A stretch of DNA of 64,000 nucleotides from Anthoceros angustus. Its lineage: Eukaryota; Streptophyta; Anthocerotopsida; Anthocerotales; Anthocerotaceae. The notes beneath the pieces are model-generated. The model saw nothing but the letters and a program-made list of their open reading frames with translations. It was not told the origin of the DNA and did no database searches. The stretch covers positions 124,001 through 188,000 of the forward strand of contig MU008221.1 of the NCBI GenBank assembly GCA_010909165.1, read 5' to 3'. The position numbers and the translations under genes are program-made. Position 1 is the first letter of the stretch. Each line of letters starts with the position of its first letter. Shown here piece after piece: positions 43,701 to 55,545 of the stretch.

Positions 43701-44632
43701 AGTCGCGATAGCCTAGGACCGGGTTTTTTTCGTAGAGGATAGGGAGTTCCATCACCGTGAGTCATGTTGCTTAGATTGGTAAGGCGCCGTGGTAGGAGCT
43801 ACAATTTTAGACACTAAAGAGAAGTGAGTGTTGGACCACGCCGATGTATAAGAGACCCTTTGGGTGTCTCTCAAGGCGATTTCGTGTGAACTTCCGTATC
43901 GAACCGAGGGGTTGATTGGAGACGCCCGTCAAGATCAAACGGGTTCGGCACCGTCTCGTCACAAGAAGGCCGGAAGATCTCGGATGGTCGAGAGCGGAGT
44001 GGCCAAGCTCCACGCCTGGGTAACGGAAGGTAGGCCGTGCCACGAAAAGAGGTAGGAGTGCCGGACGGCCGAGGCGGAATCTGGAAGGCGAATCGCCCAA
44101 GCACGACCGGGTTTTCCGATCCTCTTTCCAACCGCTGCCACTGTGTGTGTTCATTCCATGAGAGGGTCTGTGTGGCCCAAGGAGGGTCTGTGGCCCAAGG
44201 GAAAAGGGGTCTGTGGCCCGTGAGACGAGAGAGAGTTCATTGGGAAGGGAAAGGTTCCTGAGGTAGTTGTGTGCGCTACCGGGAGGGATTGTGAGAGCGT
44301 GAGGGAAAATCGAATGAGGGGGAGTGGAAGCGTGGTAGGATCGCAAATTCCTGTAAGTAAGGTGAGGCGATCCGATAGCCCCTAGGTCCGTGTTAGAGAA
44401 GTCGCGACAAATAGACTCGCGAAGGCGGCGCTAAACCACATGGTGGCCGAGTCTACCACGGTGGTGGGTTTGGGCAGGGAGAAGGTGGGTAGCGAGCGAC
44501 GGGGGTCTAGAATCCATAGATTTAGCACACCTTGACACAACACCATTCCCTTGGGATCGAATCCTAGGACTATAACGACATAGAGGGTAAATGTGGCCTC
44601 TTTGCGCCTTCGGATGCAAAACCCATTCCACA

Positions 44633-44653
44633 TTTTGGCGCTGCCGGGAATGA
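44633..44653 (+). other. Primer-binding site, element 2 (tRNA-Asp-like)
   Basis: TTTTGGCGCTGCCGGGAATG follows the LTR end. It is closer to the plant tRNA-Asp type site (TGGCGCCGTTGCCGGGGA) than the one in element 1. Confidence 0.65.
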
Positions 44654-45065
44654 AATCACAAGGTTATAGGGGACTAACCATAGCTTAGGTGTCTAGTTTT
44701 GGAGTGTATCTAGTTAGGTAGATGGATGCCACGGTTGAGTCGAGGGTTCGAGTCAAGTCGGGACGGAAGGCCACACGAGAAGCGACAACGCCAAGCAATC
44801 GGAAAGGTTAAAAGGGTTGCAAACCGCGAGTTGAGGAGGGTCCACGAAGACGCACGCTGGAGAAGGAGGTAAGGAAGCAACCGTGGACGGGGTCCGATCT
44901 TGTTGGAGCAAGATCCCCAACCGGACTTGGACGAGGTACCACCGCCAAGGAACCTCGGACCAATTCCATCCACCGACCTCTTCCAAAAGTGTGCGTGCCG
45001 TTGGAGATCAATCGACTCCGCAGAACCGTTGTTGGACCAACCACGAATCAAGAACGATAGTCATG
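44654..45065. other. Leader of element 2
   Basis: Non-coding leader between primer site and gag, collinear with 24913-25320 and 25782-26160 of element 1. Confidence 0.6.
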
Positions 45066-46440
45066 ACCACCACCACACCGGTGGTGGTCACCACCAAGCA
45101 ACCTTATCCGTCAGATGGAGAGGGAAGGGTATGAAGACCGATGAATTTGTTGAGCGCTTTGAGGACATTTGCAAACCAGAAGCGGGAGATGCACACAGAT
45201 TCATTGTTCTATGGAGTTCTTCGGGGTCCAAATAAGTGGTATAGGCGAATACCTCAAGTCACCCACACCTCCAAAGAACCTATGAAGAATTAAAACCGCC
45301 TGTGAAAGGTTCAGGGGCTTGACGAGGGATACGTGTTGTCCAAGCTTGAAAACCGCAGAGGAAAGAAGGAAACCTTGCAGCGTATGTGGAGAGGTTTCAC
45401 CACGCGATCAAGTGGCCCTCACTGAGTTGCAGCAACGGTGGTTCGCTAAAGGCCCGGGTTCTAAGATGGGGAGACACGAAGGTTACAAGCGGAGAAGAAT
45501 TTGGGCAAGGCTATCAAGGCGGCGCTAAACTATGAGGAATCCAACCCGCAAGGGAGGAGGAAGGCTAAGAAGGAGAAGAAGAAGCCCAGATGGAAAAAGA
45601 AGGGATTCCTCATCCTCCTAAGGAAGTTCATCGTGAAGAAAGCTCCACGAAGATTCCACGAAAGTTCCTGAGGAGGAAACGAGATGTCGAGGAAGGCCAT
45701 CGATGAGGAGCGCCAAATGGAAAAAGAAAATGAAGGGTCGTGCACGGACAACAAGGAGGGCAAGGGCAAAACAGAGGCGATGTACGCAAAAAGGACGCGA
45801 ACAAAGAGAAGGGAGGCCGAGGTAGCCAAGAAAGTAGAACAACAGGGAACAAGATGGAGGAGATGATGGCAAAATTCGAGAAATTCCATCTTAATGCGGT
45901 CAAGGAACATGAGAGGCGGAGAGTCACGAACCCACGAGCCAACCTCTTCTGCTCAACGTGGGCAGGACACTCCAAAGCTAATTGTCCGACGACAAGGGTA
46001 CACCGGGATATGAGGAAGAGGAGGAAGAGGGTCCGTGGAAGATACATACGATCCGGAGGTTCACCAACCCAAGTGTACCCAAAGACCATGTACCCGCCAA
46101 CCTACGTAATTCCACGGGTAGGCGTCAGAATCACAAGGGTAACAATCCAATGGGCACCGCCTTGTGCTATAATTGTCGCAACCTTGGACACTACATAAAT
46201 GCCTTATCCAACTCACAAGGCAATGGAGATTTTGATAAACTATGTCAAGATTGTAGAAGGGCATTTGGCGTGAAGTGTGCTCGCCAAAGCCCCAAAGACG
46301 GTGAGGATCGCGGCACCACCCGTAACGGAGTTCCCGCCAAACCCAAGTCCGGTGTCCGCCATGCATGTTGAGGACGCACTTATGGCGGTATGGGAGGATG
46401 CCGAGATTGGAACCCCGAGGAGCTTGGAGGGATTAGACGC
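45066..46440 (+). pseudogene. gag of element 2, first copy, broken
   Basis: Reads TDEFVERFEDICKPEAGDA, WYRRIPQVT, GYVLSKLE and later a basic and acidic linker with KKEKKK- and EEE-type runs. Then come a degenerate zinc-knuckle-like AGHSKANCPT (about 45959-45990) and a second CYNCRNLGHY (about 46164-46195), which lacks the last cysteine. A CHAC segment ends near 46370. Shifts separate the parts. Followed directly by a second copy. Confidence 0.65.
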
Positions 46441-47790
46441 AGAGGGAAGGGTATGAAGACCGATGAATTTGTTGAGCGCTTTGAGCAGACATTTGCAAAC
46501 CAGAAGCGGGAGATGCAGATTCATTGTTCTATGGAGTTCTTCGGGGTCCAAATAAGTGGTATAGGCGAATACCTCAAGTCAGCCACACCTCCAAAGAACC
46601 TATGAAGAATTAAAACCGCCTGTGAAAGGTTCAGGGGCTTGACGAGGGATACGTGTTGTCCAAGCTTGAAAACAGAGGAAAGAAGGAAACCTTGCAGCGT
46701 ATGTGGAGAGGTTTCACCACGCGATCAAGTGGCCCTCACTGAGTTGCAGCAACGGTGGTTCGCTAAAGGCCTGGGTTCTAAGATGGGGAGACACGTAAGG
46801 TTACAAGCGGAGAAGAATTTGGGCAAGGCTATCAAGGCGGCGCTAAACTATGAGGAATCCAACCCGCAAGGGAGGAGGAAGGCTAAGAAGGAGAAGAAGA
46901 AGCCCAGGACTGGAAAAAAAAGAAGGGATTCCTCATCCTCCTCGGAAGGAAGTTCATCAGGTGAAGAAAGCTCCACAGAAGATTCCACAGAAAGTTCCTC
47001 GGAGGAGGAAACGAGTGACAGTTCGGAGGAAGCGTCATCAGATGAGGAGCGCGCCAAATGGAAAAAGAAAATGAAGGGTCGTGCACGGACAACAAGGAGC
47101 AAGGGCAAAACAGAGGCGATATGCAAAAAGGACGCTGAACAAGGAGGGAGGCCGAGGTAGCAGCCAAGAAAGTAGAACAACAGGGAACAAGATGGAGGAG
47201 ATGATGGCAAAATTCGAGAAATTCCATCTTAATGCGGTCAAGGAACATGAGAGGCGGAGAGGCATCACGAACCCACGAGCCAACCTCTTTCAACGTGTGG
47301 GCAGCAGGACACTCCAAAGCTAATTGTCCGACGACAAGGGTACACCGGGATATGAGGAAGAGGAGGAAGAGGGTCCGTGGAAGATACATACGATCCGGAG
47401 GTTCACCAACCCAAGTGTACCCAAAGACCATGTACCCGCCAACCTACGTAATTCCACGGGTAGGCGTCAGAATCACAAGGGTAACAATCCAATGGGCACC
47501 GCCTTGTGCTATAATTGTCGCAACCTTGGACACTACATAAATGCCTTATCCAACTCACAAGGCAATGGAGATTTTGATAAACTATGTCAAGATTGTAGAA
47601 GGGCATTTGGTGAAGTGTGCTCGCCAAAGCCCCAAAGACGGTGAGGATCGCGGCACCACCCGTAACGGAGTTCCCGCCAAACCCAAGTCCGGTGTCCGCC
47701 ATGCATGTTGAGGACGCACTTATGGCGGTATGGGAGGATGCCGAGATTGGAACCCCGAGGAGCTTGGAGGGATTAGACGCAGAGGGAAGC
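45117..47790. repeat. Tandem duplication of gag, element 2 (period about 1.32 kb)
   Basis: The segment GTATGAAGACCGATGAATTT at 45129 recurs at 46450, and AACCCCGAGGAGCTTGGAGG at 46421 recurs near 47751. The two copies are nearly identical except in purine-rich linkers. Confidence 0.9.
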
Positions 47791-48420
47791 GATTATTATG
47801 GGGAAGCCTCGCCATGGTCATAGAACAAGGAGCACAAAAGCAAAAGAGAGGCGACGGGGAAAAAGAAGAAGGAGGCGGATACGACCACGGATCGATGAGG
47901 GAGAGAGTGTCGCCACCACTGGGCGGAAATACCAACACCGGGAACGCTCAAAGACAAAAAACAAGTCCCGGTGACTTGGCGGATGGACCATATGTGCAAA
48001 AGAGTGATGCAATGAGACTGAGTGTTCCAAGGCGGAAAGGTGAATGAAGGGGTCAGAAAGCCGAAGGGGTGGAACCACCGATTTCGAGAAAGTTACCGAA
48101 CCGAGTTAGGGTTTCCACCGGACGACGGGCGAAGTCATGGATATGATACAAGAAGAATTGGCAAGGAGGCTACGGGGAAAAGGCGGGGTGTCGATTTCCA
48201 CCACCCTGTGGGAGTCCACCACCCCACCGGAAGGGCCACCGCATTCCCAAGTCATGACGAACCGGAACCCACAACCAACCAAACTCGGATGGTAGGTCGG
48301 CCACCGCTTCTTTCAATCTCGCCGAGGCCATCATGGACCAACATTTCATGATCACATTCGGACAACTCCTCCGAGACAATCCGCGTATAGGCAATGATCG
48401 AGGGCGTTAAAAGAGGCGCA
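46441..48420 (+). pseudogene. gag of element 2, second copy and spacer to protease
   Basis: Repeats the gag core and knuckles. The linker is better preserved: a Ser/Glu-rich acidic run (about 46930-47065, RRDSSSSSEGSSSGEESSTE and following) precedes a basic stretch. From 47790 it continues with KRGDGEKEEGGGYDHGSMRE and Pro/Thr-rich frames to 48350. Broken by stops. Confidence 0.6.
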
Positions 48421-48730
48421 ACCCAAAAAGAGGCGCAATGTTCCTATACCCAGTCAGCGTGAACTTGGTATCCATGGTGGATCAAGGCCCACCAACCTGT
48501 GGAAATTTCGGATGTGTCATCAAAGGAGTGCCTCGACACGGGGTCGGTGTAAATATTATGACGTAAGACACGGCTAGGAAATTGGGCTTGGATATTGAAC
48601 ATACTACCAAGGTTTTGAGGCTAGCCGACATGTCCGTAATGGTGCCGGGGAACTGGGTGCTAACGACCATTGGAACCATCCCTACTTGATGGATTATGTA
48701 GTCATCCAAAGAAAATCGCTGTGGCACGCC
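48420..48730 (+). pseudogene. Retroviral-type aspartic protease of element 2, broken
   Basis: The codons for the active-site DTG lie at 48535-48543 and, after a one-base shift, GVGVNIMT follows. Then ARKLGLDIEHTTKVLRLADM and SVMVPGNWVLTTIGTIP match the usual protease core (NIMT...A..LGL). The protease cuts the Gag-Pol polyprotein. Confidence 0.65.
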
Positions 48731-49430
48731 CCTAATTGGCCGAACATGGATGTACGATCGCAATGCACGCCAAGTGGGGAGGAAGGAAGTCGGTTTTAAA
48801 CCGCTGGAATGGGATCCCAAGACCAAGGAGGAAGGATGTGCCTATCGTGGAGTAAGGACATGTATGCAGTGTGAAACTCCAATCAAATGTAAGGGGGTAC
48901 ACTCGGCAGAGGACACGTGGGAGATGGAAGAGGAAGATAGGTTCCTGTCGCACACATCTCATGGTCGATGAGGAGCAGGACTACCGCAGAGATATCCCAT
49001 ATACAATTAACCCAAGAGGGTCGTTACGGGTAACCGAATGCTCCGGAAGGGGTCCGGTGGATTCAACAGCAGTGGAGAAGTGGAGGAGGCGCCACGCAGC
49101 CACGCCGGAGGATTTGTTTAGGGAATGGGGCATGAGAGAAGAGGAACCGGAGAAGAAGGATTCGGGGTTAGCACCGCACTGAGAGCGCGAGTGGGTACAG
49201 CGATGAAGTCAAGGACGTTGAGGTTCTTCCGGAAGGTGCTCAAATTCTCCGTAACAATGGATGCGGCGTTGGAGGAAGGAATGAAGCAACCGCTGCGTAA
49301 TTTATCGATGTTTTCGCCGAGGTAAGACATGAAGGGATCCCCAAAGAATGGGGCATAGGATTGACTGGAACCGTGAGCAATCCGAAGGATTCCACAAGAC
49401 AAGTTAAATCCAAGTACTCCTCAAGGTAAA
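48731..49430 (+). pseudogene. Spacer between protease and reverse transcriptase, element 2
   Basis: Frames read RNARQVGRKEVGFKPLEWDP and THLMVDEEQDYRRDIPY, the latter shared with element 1 (26958-27000). No domain was recognised here beyond a linker position. Confidence 0.4.
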
Positions 49431-50160
49431 GGATCGCTTGGAGATGTACCTCAAGGCGGACGTGATCTATCCTATAGTCAATACCGAATGGGTGGCTCCA
49501 ATAGTGGTAGTACTAAGAGGCGTGCAAAATCCGAGTTTGTCGATCGGAGAAGGTTGAATAAGGTCACCAAGAAGGATCACTTTCCTACCCTTCATCGATA
49601 ATATCCTCGGATCCGTCGCAGTGTAATGGCGATTCATTCCTAGACGGTACTGGGTATAATCACCGCACCTTAGGGAGAGCGATTGGCCTCGACCGCTTTT
49701 ACAACCGATCGGGGACATATGCTTACAAGCGCAGCGCATTTGGGTTGACGGAGCACTGGGTCCTTCATGCGAGCCATCGTCAAAATTTTCAAGGACTTCC
49801 TCGCGACTTTATGGAAGTTTTCCGACGACTGCGATTCGGGCCGTCAAGGACCATCCGCCGCACCTCGGAAGTGCCCGGAGCGCCGAGCAACGCAATTATG
49901 CTCGCATCCGAAAAGTGCTACCGCATGTCGAGGAATTCGCTGGGGCATCGAATTTCAAGCCGAGGTATAGAAGTAGATCCGACAAGGTAAAGGTCATCGC
50001 CACCCTTAGAGCACCAATAACGCTAAAGGAACTCCGCGGTTCCCGGGATGGTCATATTATAGACGCTTGCTCCAAATTTCGCCAAGCGGGCCCACTAACG
50101 AGCTTGTTAAGGAAGGATCGAGTGGGGAGTGGACGACGAACGGGAGGAAGCATTTCGTGA
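49431..50160 (+). pseudogene. Reverse transcriptase of element 2, broken
   Basis: Blocks in order: DVIYPIVNTEWVAPIVVV (fingers), KKDHF followed by FIDNILGSVA across a shift, then the LRDFMEVF-like palm region near 49800. Next come RMSRNSLGHRISSRGIEVDP and DKVKVIATLRAPITLKELRG, which are the thumb and connection of gypsy elements. The catalytic F/YVDD box is not readable; the SDDCDS or FRRLRF readings lie where it should be. Inactive as it stands. Confidence 0.7.
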
Positions 50161-50500
50161 CTTACGCACCACGCCACAGCCCCACGCTAAAAGGACCGGA
50201 TCGAGTAAGAAGTTCCACGTTGCTGATGTTTCAGATTTGCAATTGGGTCACCTTAGCAGCGGATGAGAAGAAGAAGGATTTTCCGATCTACTATGCCGAG
50301 ACAACTAACGGACGCGAGCGAAGTATACCACCACGGAGCGCAAGCACCGGAATGGTTTACTCGGTCGAAATTCGACACTACCTCCTCTCGTATGAATTTG
50401 TGTTCCATGTTGACCACTTTGCCTTGAAACACCTTGTGAATAAACCCGACCTTTCGGACGATAGCACGCTGGATCTTGCCGCTGTGAGTTTACCTTCACG
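50161..50500 (+). pseudogene. RNase H of element 2, broken
   Basis: FPIYYAE, an ERS..PRSA segment, MVYSVEIRHYLLSYEFVFHV and DHFALKHLVNKPDLSDD match the Ty3 RNase H (PIYYASR..., E.E.LA.VY...KFRHYLL...F.V.TDH.AL..L). The conserved histidine of DHFALK is present; other catalytic acids are lost or shifted. Confidence 0.7.
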
Positions 50501-51600
50501 GAAACGAGAGAGGGTAGGAAGCATATCAATGCCGACTTCATATCTCGATTGAAAACAGGAAGGTGGAAAACCACCGGAAGACGACTTTCCGATGAGACAC
50601 GTCATAGGAGTTGCAAACCAACCAGTGAAGCCCGGTTCGGAAGGAGGAGCCAGATCGATTGAGAAGGGAGGGTGGCTTCAAGACCAACATATCGAGATAT
50701 ACGATTATCTTGGCACAGGCCAAATTCCTCCACATCTATCCAAGACATGATTCAAAGCGTTGTCCACTACTCCGCACCATCTACACGGCACAATATGAAT
50801 TTATACCGAGTCATCCGGACGGGGAGCGGTTATGGGTACGCATCAAGGTGTGAGCGAGTCCCGAGCTCTTTACACGAAGAAGAGGCGGAGGTCATTATGC
50901 CGCATGTCACATGCAGGAAAATTTTGAGGTCGGCTATTGGTGGCCTACAATGTACAAGGATGCCAGTTCGTGAAGCCGTGACGCTTGCCAAAGGGTCGGC
51001 AAGCCAACAAAGAACAACCCAATGGCCCCTTGTCCCCATACTTGCACCGCACCATTCGAGAAATGGGGAATCGATTTTGTCCCCTATCCAAAACCAAGGC
51101 TCGCCAAAACCAATACATCCCGTTACAGACATCGCGGATGGTAGAAGCATGCACCGCCGGTAGATTCGGGCGACGTCGAGCGATTCTGCTCGAGCAAATC
51201 ATCACCGATATGGCTGCTACCGGAGCCGGTGACAGAGGAACACATTTCACAATCGTGTAATTCCAACATGACCAACCACTTCAACGCCGCCACGTGTGAA
51301 GTCCACGCCTTTATAACCCAAAAGCCAATGGGTAAAAGGAAAATGGCTTGTTGTGCAAGATCCTAACCAAACTCACCGCCTATGCGATGATCGATATGAA
51401 ATGATTCAAGACGGCGCATCGGACCGCATGGAAAAGGTGACAACGCAGAAACCCGTATTATCTTACTTACGGCATTCATCATGCCAATAGAATTCAAGTT
51501 CCCACCGAGAATACAGGAACCAAGTCGAATGCCGTGGAGGAAAGTCGCTTGGAAAGGTTGGTGGGTTTCGAATACACACGGAGGACAGAGAACAAGCCCT
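50501..51600 (+). pseudogene. Integrase of element 2, broken
   Basis: A degraded zinc-binding region (about 50880-50990) is followed by PKGRQANKEQPNGPLSPY, a shifted GKPTKNNPMAP-like segment, and the first catalytic Asp in KWGIDFV (GAT at 51073-51075). Further on are QYIPLQTS, WVEACTAG-like, EQIITDM and DRGTHF (about 51229-51250). NHFNAAT near 51275 comes next. The final Glu of the DDE triad is not identifiable. Confidence 0.7.
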
Positions 51601-51871
51601 CCAAGTTATGCGGGATGTCCAAAGACAGGAGGAAGGAGTGGCACGACAAGAGATTGAAGGCCAAGAATACGTTGTTCCCGGGATCCGCTTTACTACGATA
51701 ACCGATACATGCATTTCCGTAAATTACATCTCGATGGATGGGGCCCTTCGTAGTTTCGAAGTTTTCGACAACGGATCAATTCAACTCAAGATTTTAGTGG
51801 CTCACCCAACGCTGCCAAACGGTTGGCGGGTCAAGAAATATTACCAATAAGTTGGCGAGGACGCCAACAAA
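51601..51871 (+). pseudogene. C-terminal part of integrase/pol, element 2
   Basis: MRDVQRQEEGVARQEIEGQE, a YDNRYMHF-like segment, WMGPFVVS-like and NGSIQLKILVAHPTLPNGWR, VKKYYQ. This is the usual C-terminal SH3-like tail of plant gypsy integrases (RWMGPF...V..NGSV.L). It ends just before the purine tract. Confidence 0.6.
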
Positions 51872-51884
51872 TGAGAAGGGAGTA
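51872..51884 (+). other. Polypurine tract, element 2
   Basis: TGAGAAGGGAGTA immediately before the TGTGGAAG of the 3' LTR. Confidence 0.6.
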
Positions 51885-54800
51885 TGTGGAAGACCACATG
51901 TGAACTAACCCCGCCTCAAGTGTCGTGAACGATTTTTTTGTTTTGGGTGTGTTAGAATAGCAGTGCTTTGAGAATCGTCTCGAGTCGGGTCTTTTATACG
52001 GAATGGTCCTTGGCCCTTGGAGATAATAATAATTTTTCGACCCTTAGGTTTGACCCCGAGGGGGGGTAGAAATAGAGTCCTTGGGTATTGGGAATTTTAG
52101 AATAAAAGGTGTCTATATATGCTAGGGATGCTCACAATATGCCACCAGTAGTCAAGTGGGGTGGTGGCTAGTTCCACCACGGTGAAACGGACGCATGCAC
52201 TGTGGGAATTTACAACCCTAGTGGCGGAGGGACTACCGCCACGGAGCAATCGGGAGAAGGGCACACCCAAGATGCGAGGTCGCGACTTTCCGTGAGGGGC
52301 ACGGAGCGCGGAAGAGGGGCGCTACCACGACGCCAGCCAAATCACCGCTCGCTGCGGGAGGAAAAGGCGCGACGATCGTGAAGAGCGGCGCGGCGAGGAG
52401 AGAAATCGGGCGCCGCAAGTTCGCGAGGAGGCGTGGAAGGAGCGCGAGGCGGCTCGATTTTTTTTCTCTTCGACCGTATCTGCAGGGTAGTCGAGGTTTT
52501 GTTTTGGGAAACAACGAGAGAAGGAGATGGCGCCCAGCCGCGGCCGAAATCTCACTCACGCAGGGGCCCAACATGGACCATCGGAAAGTGAGAGCCGGGC
52601 ACTGCGTGAGCTGGGTCTCAAGTTCATGGAGAAGAAATGGTGCTACGATACCGCATTGGTGCAAGAGTGCGCCCGCAATTAAGGACCAAGTCGCAAGAGG
52701 GTGACGCGAGGAAAAGGCCGCAGAATCGGATTTGGCCTCTTCGAGCAAAGGTAAGGGCGAGAAGCATCGAGGATGGGAGCTTGGTGATTGACCCCAAAAA
52801 GAAGACCTTGAAAGCGCAGCGCCGCGCCATGAAGCCTGGGAAGTGAGAGTGAACAATGGTCGGGTGACTCGCCAACTCGTGTTCCGCTGGTGGGATTGGC
52901 CAAATGGATTTTGTGCTTCCTCGTAACCGGAAGTCGGATCATATGGCGGATCACTTCTTGGTTTTTCTTCACGAGGTGGTCAAGGGTACACAAATTGATT
53001 GGGGAGGATGATTTTCGAAAGAGCCTGTGAGGAGAAGGCGACTTTCTTCCCTCGGCCCTCCTTGATTTCGCCTTTTCCGATTCATGTATTTGCGCATTCC
53101 GGTGTTTAACGAGTTGAAGTCGGTCCGCCTGCATGGTTGGAAGCCTCAGGGAACTCAAGGTAGAAGAGGAGGAATTGAAGGAGGATTCGGGCAAGGATTC
53201 CAGAGCTTGGGAGTGCGCCTCGGAAGGTTCGGAAGAGGAGGAAGTTTCCAAGGGTAAGAAGCGAAGGCGAACCGAACGGGATCGGCGAAGAAGGGAGGCA
53301 GCAGCAGAGGAGGAACCCAGCCCACACCTGTGGTCACTGTGTCAAGACAGAACGGGTAAAGGAGGAAAAGTAAAGGGAAATGGCAAGTTGCTCCCTCCGG
53401 GGGATGAATCGCTAGGGGAGAATGAAGCGGGGAAGAGGCAAGGCACCAACCCCTAGGAGAGGAGGGGTTAACTTCAGGCCGAGACCGCACGAGCTCCGGA
53501 CATTTTTGGCGACATTTCACCGAACCGTCCTACCGAGGTGGGGATAGGAGACACCGTGACACGAGAATTGTTGTGGAGGCGGATGGGCAAGGGACAGCCC
53601 AATTTGGGATTTGGTGGTTTGACTTGCCATGGCATGACGCAGCGGATCTCCTCGATCAAGCCATGGCTCTCACTACCGAGTGTGCAAGGCCAACAGGAGA
53701 AGTTGCTCAAGGAGAAGTTGGAGAGCCTGGAAGGCGAGAGCAAGGCGGCCGAGGAGCGCAGACGGAGTGCGGCGGCCTTATGCAAGGCACAGGAGCGCTT
53801 AAGGCACATGTCCACTCGCAGAAGCTTTAGTAAATCAGTCAAGGGGCGATGCTACAATTGAAGAGCTTCAAGATGAGGTCTCGCGAGTCCGGAGCAGGTG
53901 GAAGCGATCCTTGGAGAAATTCAAGAAGGCGGAGAGGTACAAGCGGAAAGAGACGGCTAGGGCCGAGTCAAGAGAGAGGTGGCCAAACCAAGAAAGGCCG
54001 AGCAGCCACCGCAGGAGCCAAACAACCACCGTGGAAGCAACCACCACGGTGGCTAAACCAGCCACCGCCGTGGAACGGGAACCGAGGTGGGGAAGTCACC
54101 AGGAGTGTCGCAGATGGAGGGATGATCTCGGAGAATCAACAGGCCTGTGATTGTCCACGGGAGGAGAGGGTAAGGACCTCAGACGAAGACAGTTACGCGT
54201 CCGGATGAGGATGCTCATGTCCTCGCCGCATGGTGAGCGGTGCTCACTCTAAACGTGTATGTGGTTGTTGGGACAGAGGGGCGTAAACCATCGGTCAGAC
54301 ATCTTGACCGCCACAGCGCTACTGGTTCCTTCGAGTAGGAGCGGGCGCCTATCCTCCGCAAGTGGTGCCGGAAGAGATGAGCGAGGCGCAGCGAGTGGAG
54401 GAGGAGGAGCAGTATGGTTGTCCATGAGGAGGAGCGGGACAATGGACATAGAGGACACAGGCGCAACGCCCGCGGGAAGGCGCGAGGGAAATTGCAAAGG
54501 AGAGAGGTGGAGGTTGTGGGGAAAATCGCCGGATCGAGGCGAGGCCAAGAGCGAGAGGGGTCCCCATGGGCCGAGGGCGAGGCAAAGAATCGCGAGGCGG
54601 CAGCTGATTTTAGGAGTCGCGATAGCCTAGGACCGGGTTTTTCGTAGAGGATAGGGAGTTCCATCACCGTAGAGTTGTTGCTTAGATTGGTAAGGCGCCG
54701 TGGTAGGAGCTACAATTTTAGACACTAAAGAGAAGTGAGTGTTGGACCACCCAGATGTATAAGAGACCCTTGTCTCTCAAGGGACGATTTCGGTGTGAAC

Positions 54801-55545
54801 TTCCGTATCGAACCGCCGAGGTTGATTGGAGACGCCCGTCAAGATCAAACGGGTTCGCGACCGCCTTCTCGTCCGGGAAGATCTCGGATGGTCGAGAGCG
54901 GAGTGGCCAAGCTCCACTGGGTAACGGAAGGCAGCGCCGAAAAGAGGTAGGAGTGCCGGACGGCCGAGGCGGAATCCGGAAGGCGAATCGCCCAAGCACC
55001 GATCGGGTTTTCTTCCCGATCCTCTTTCCAACCGCCACTGTGTGTTCATTCCATGAGAGGGGTCCTGTGGCCCAAGGAGGTCTGCCCAAGGGAGGGGTCT
55101 GTGGCCCGTGAGACGAGGGAGAGTTCATTGGGAAGGGAAAAGGTTCCTGAGGTAGTTGTGCTACCGAGGGATTGTGAGAGCGAGGGAAAATCGGAACAGG
55201 GGGAGTGGAAGCGTGGTAGGATCGCAGAATTCCTGTAAGGTGAGGCGATATAGGTGTCCGATAGCCCTAGGTCCGGTTAGAGAAGTCGGTAATAGACCGC
55301 GAAAGGCGGCGCGTGGGGGGGCCCGCCATTCAACTGCCACTGCGGTGGCCGAGTCCACCACGGTGGTGGGTTTGGGCAGGGTAGCTGGAGAAGGTGAGGT
55401 AGCGAGCGACGGGGCAGGTCTAGAATCCATAGATTTAGCACACCTTGACACAACACCATTCCCTTGGGATCGAATCCTAGGACTATAACGACATAGAGGG
55501 TAAATGTGGCCTCTTTGCGTCTTCAGATGCAAAAACCCATTCCAC
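51885..55545 (+). repeat. 3' LTR of element 2 (3.66 kb)
   Basis: Collinear with the 5' LTR along its full length. Differences are mostly short indels at GC-rich sites. The last A of TTCCACA is missing or replaced by flank. TATA box at 52114-52120. Confidence 0.88.
52560..54620 (+). pseudogene. LTR-embedded coding-like sequence, element 2, 3' LTR
   Basis: Longer and better readable than in the 5' LTR. Blocks: KFMEKKWCYDTALVQECA-like (52625-52675), KSDHMADHFLVFLHEVVKGT (52933-52990), FNELKSV (53105-53125), then an acidic/basic segment ELKVEEEELKEDSGKDSRAW, SEEEEVSKGKKRRRTERDRR. Further on are EKLLKEKLESLEGESKA, EERRRSA, EELQDEVS-like and KFKKAERYKRKETARA. The MFxF-rich, then acidic, then coiled-coil layout is not typical of LTRs. 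It could be a captured host gene or an element-specific protein. Confidence 0.4.

Larger units (their letters stand above)
40993..44632 (+). repeat. 5' LTR of element 2 (3.64 kb)
   Basis: Ends CCCATTCCACA just before TTTTGGCGC. It shares its outer parts with the LTRs of element 1 but has about 1.7 kb of extra, mostly coding-like sequence (41290-42980). A TATA box (TATATAT, 41219-41225) lies about 225 bases from the start. Confidence 0.88.
40993..55545 (+). mobile_element. Ty3/gypsy LTR retrotransposon, element 2 (14.5 kb)
   Basis: LTRs start TGTGGAAGA and end CATTCCAC(A). The order is 5' LTR, tRNA-Asp-like primer site, leader, gag (duplicated), protease, reverse transcriptase, RNase H, integrase, purine tract, 3' LTR. 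The order RT-RNase H-integrase identifies Ty3/gypsy. All coding parts contain stops and frameshifts. Flanks GTCCT (left) and GCCCC (right) do not form a convincing target duplication. Confidence 0.88.

Noticed and set aside
49431-50160. Intact YVDD/FVDD catalytic box of reverse transcriptase
   Set aside because: Not readable in any frame at the expected place.
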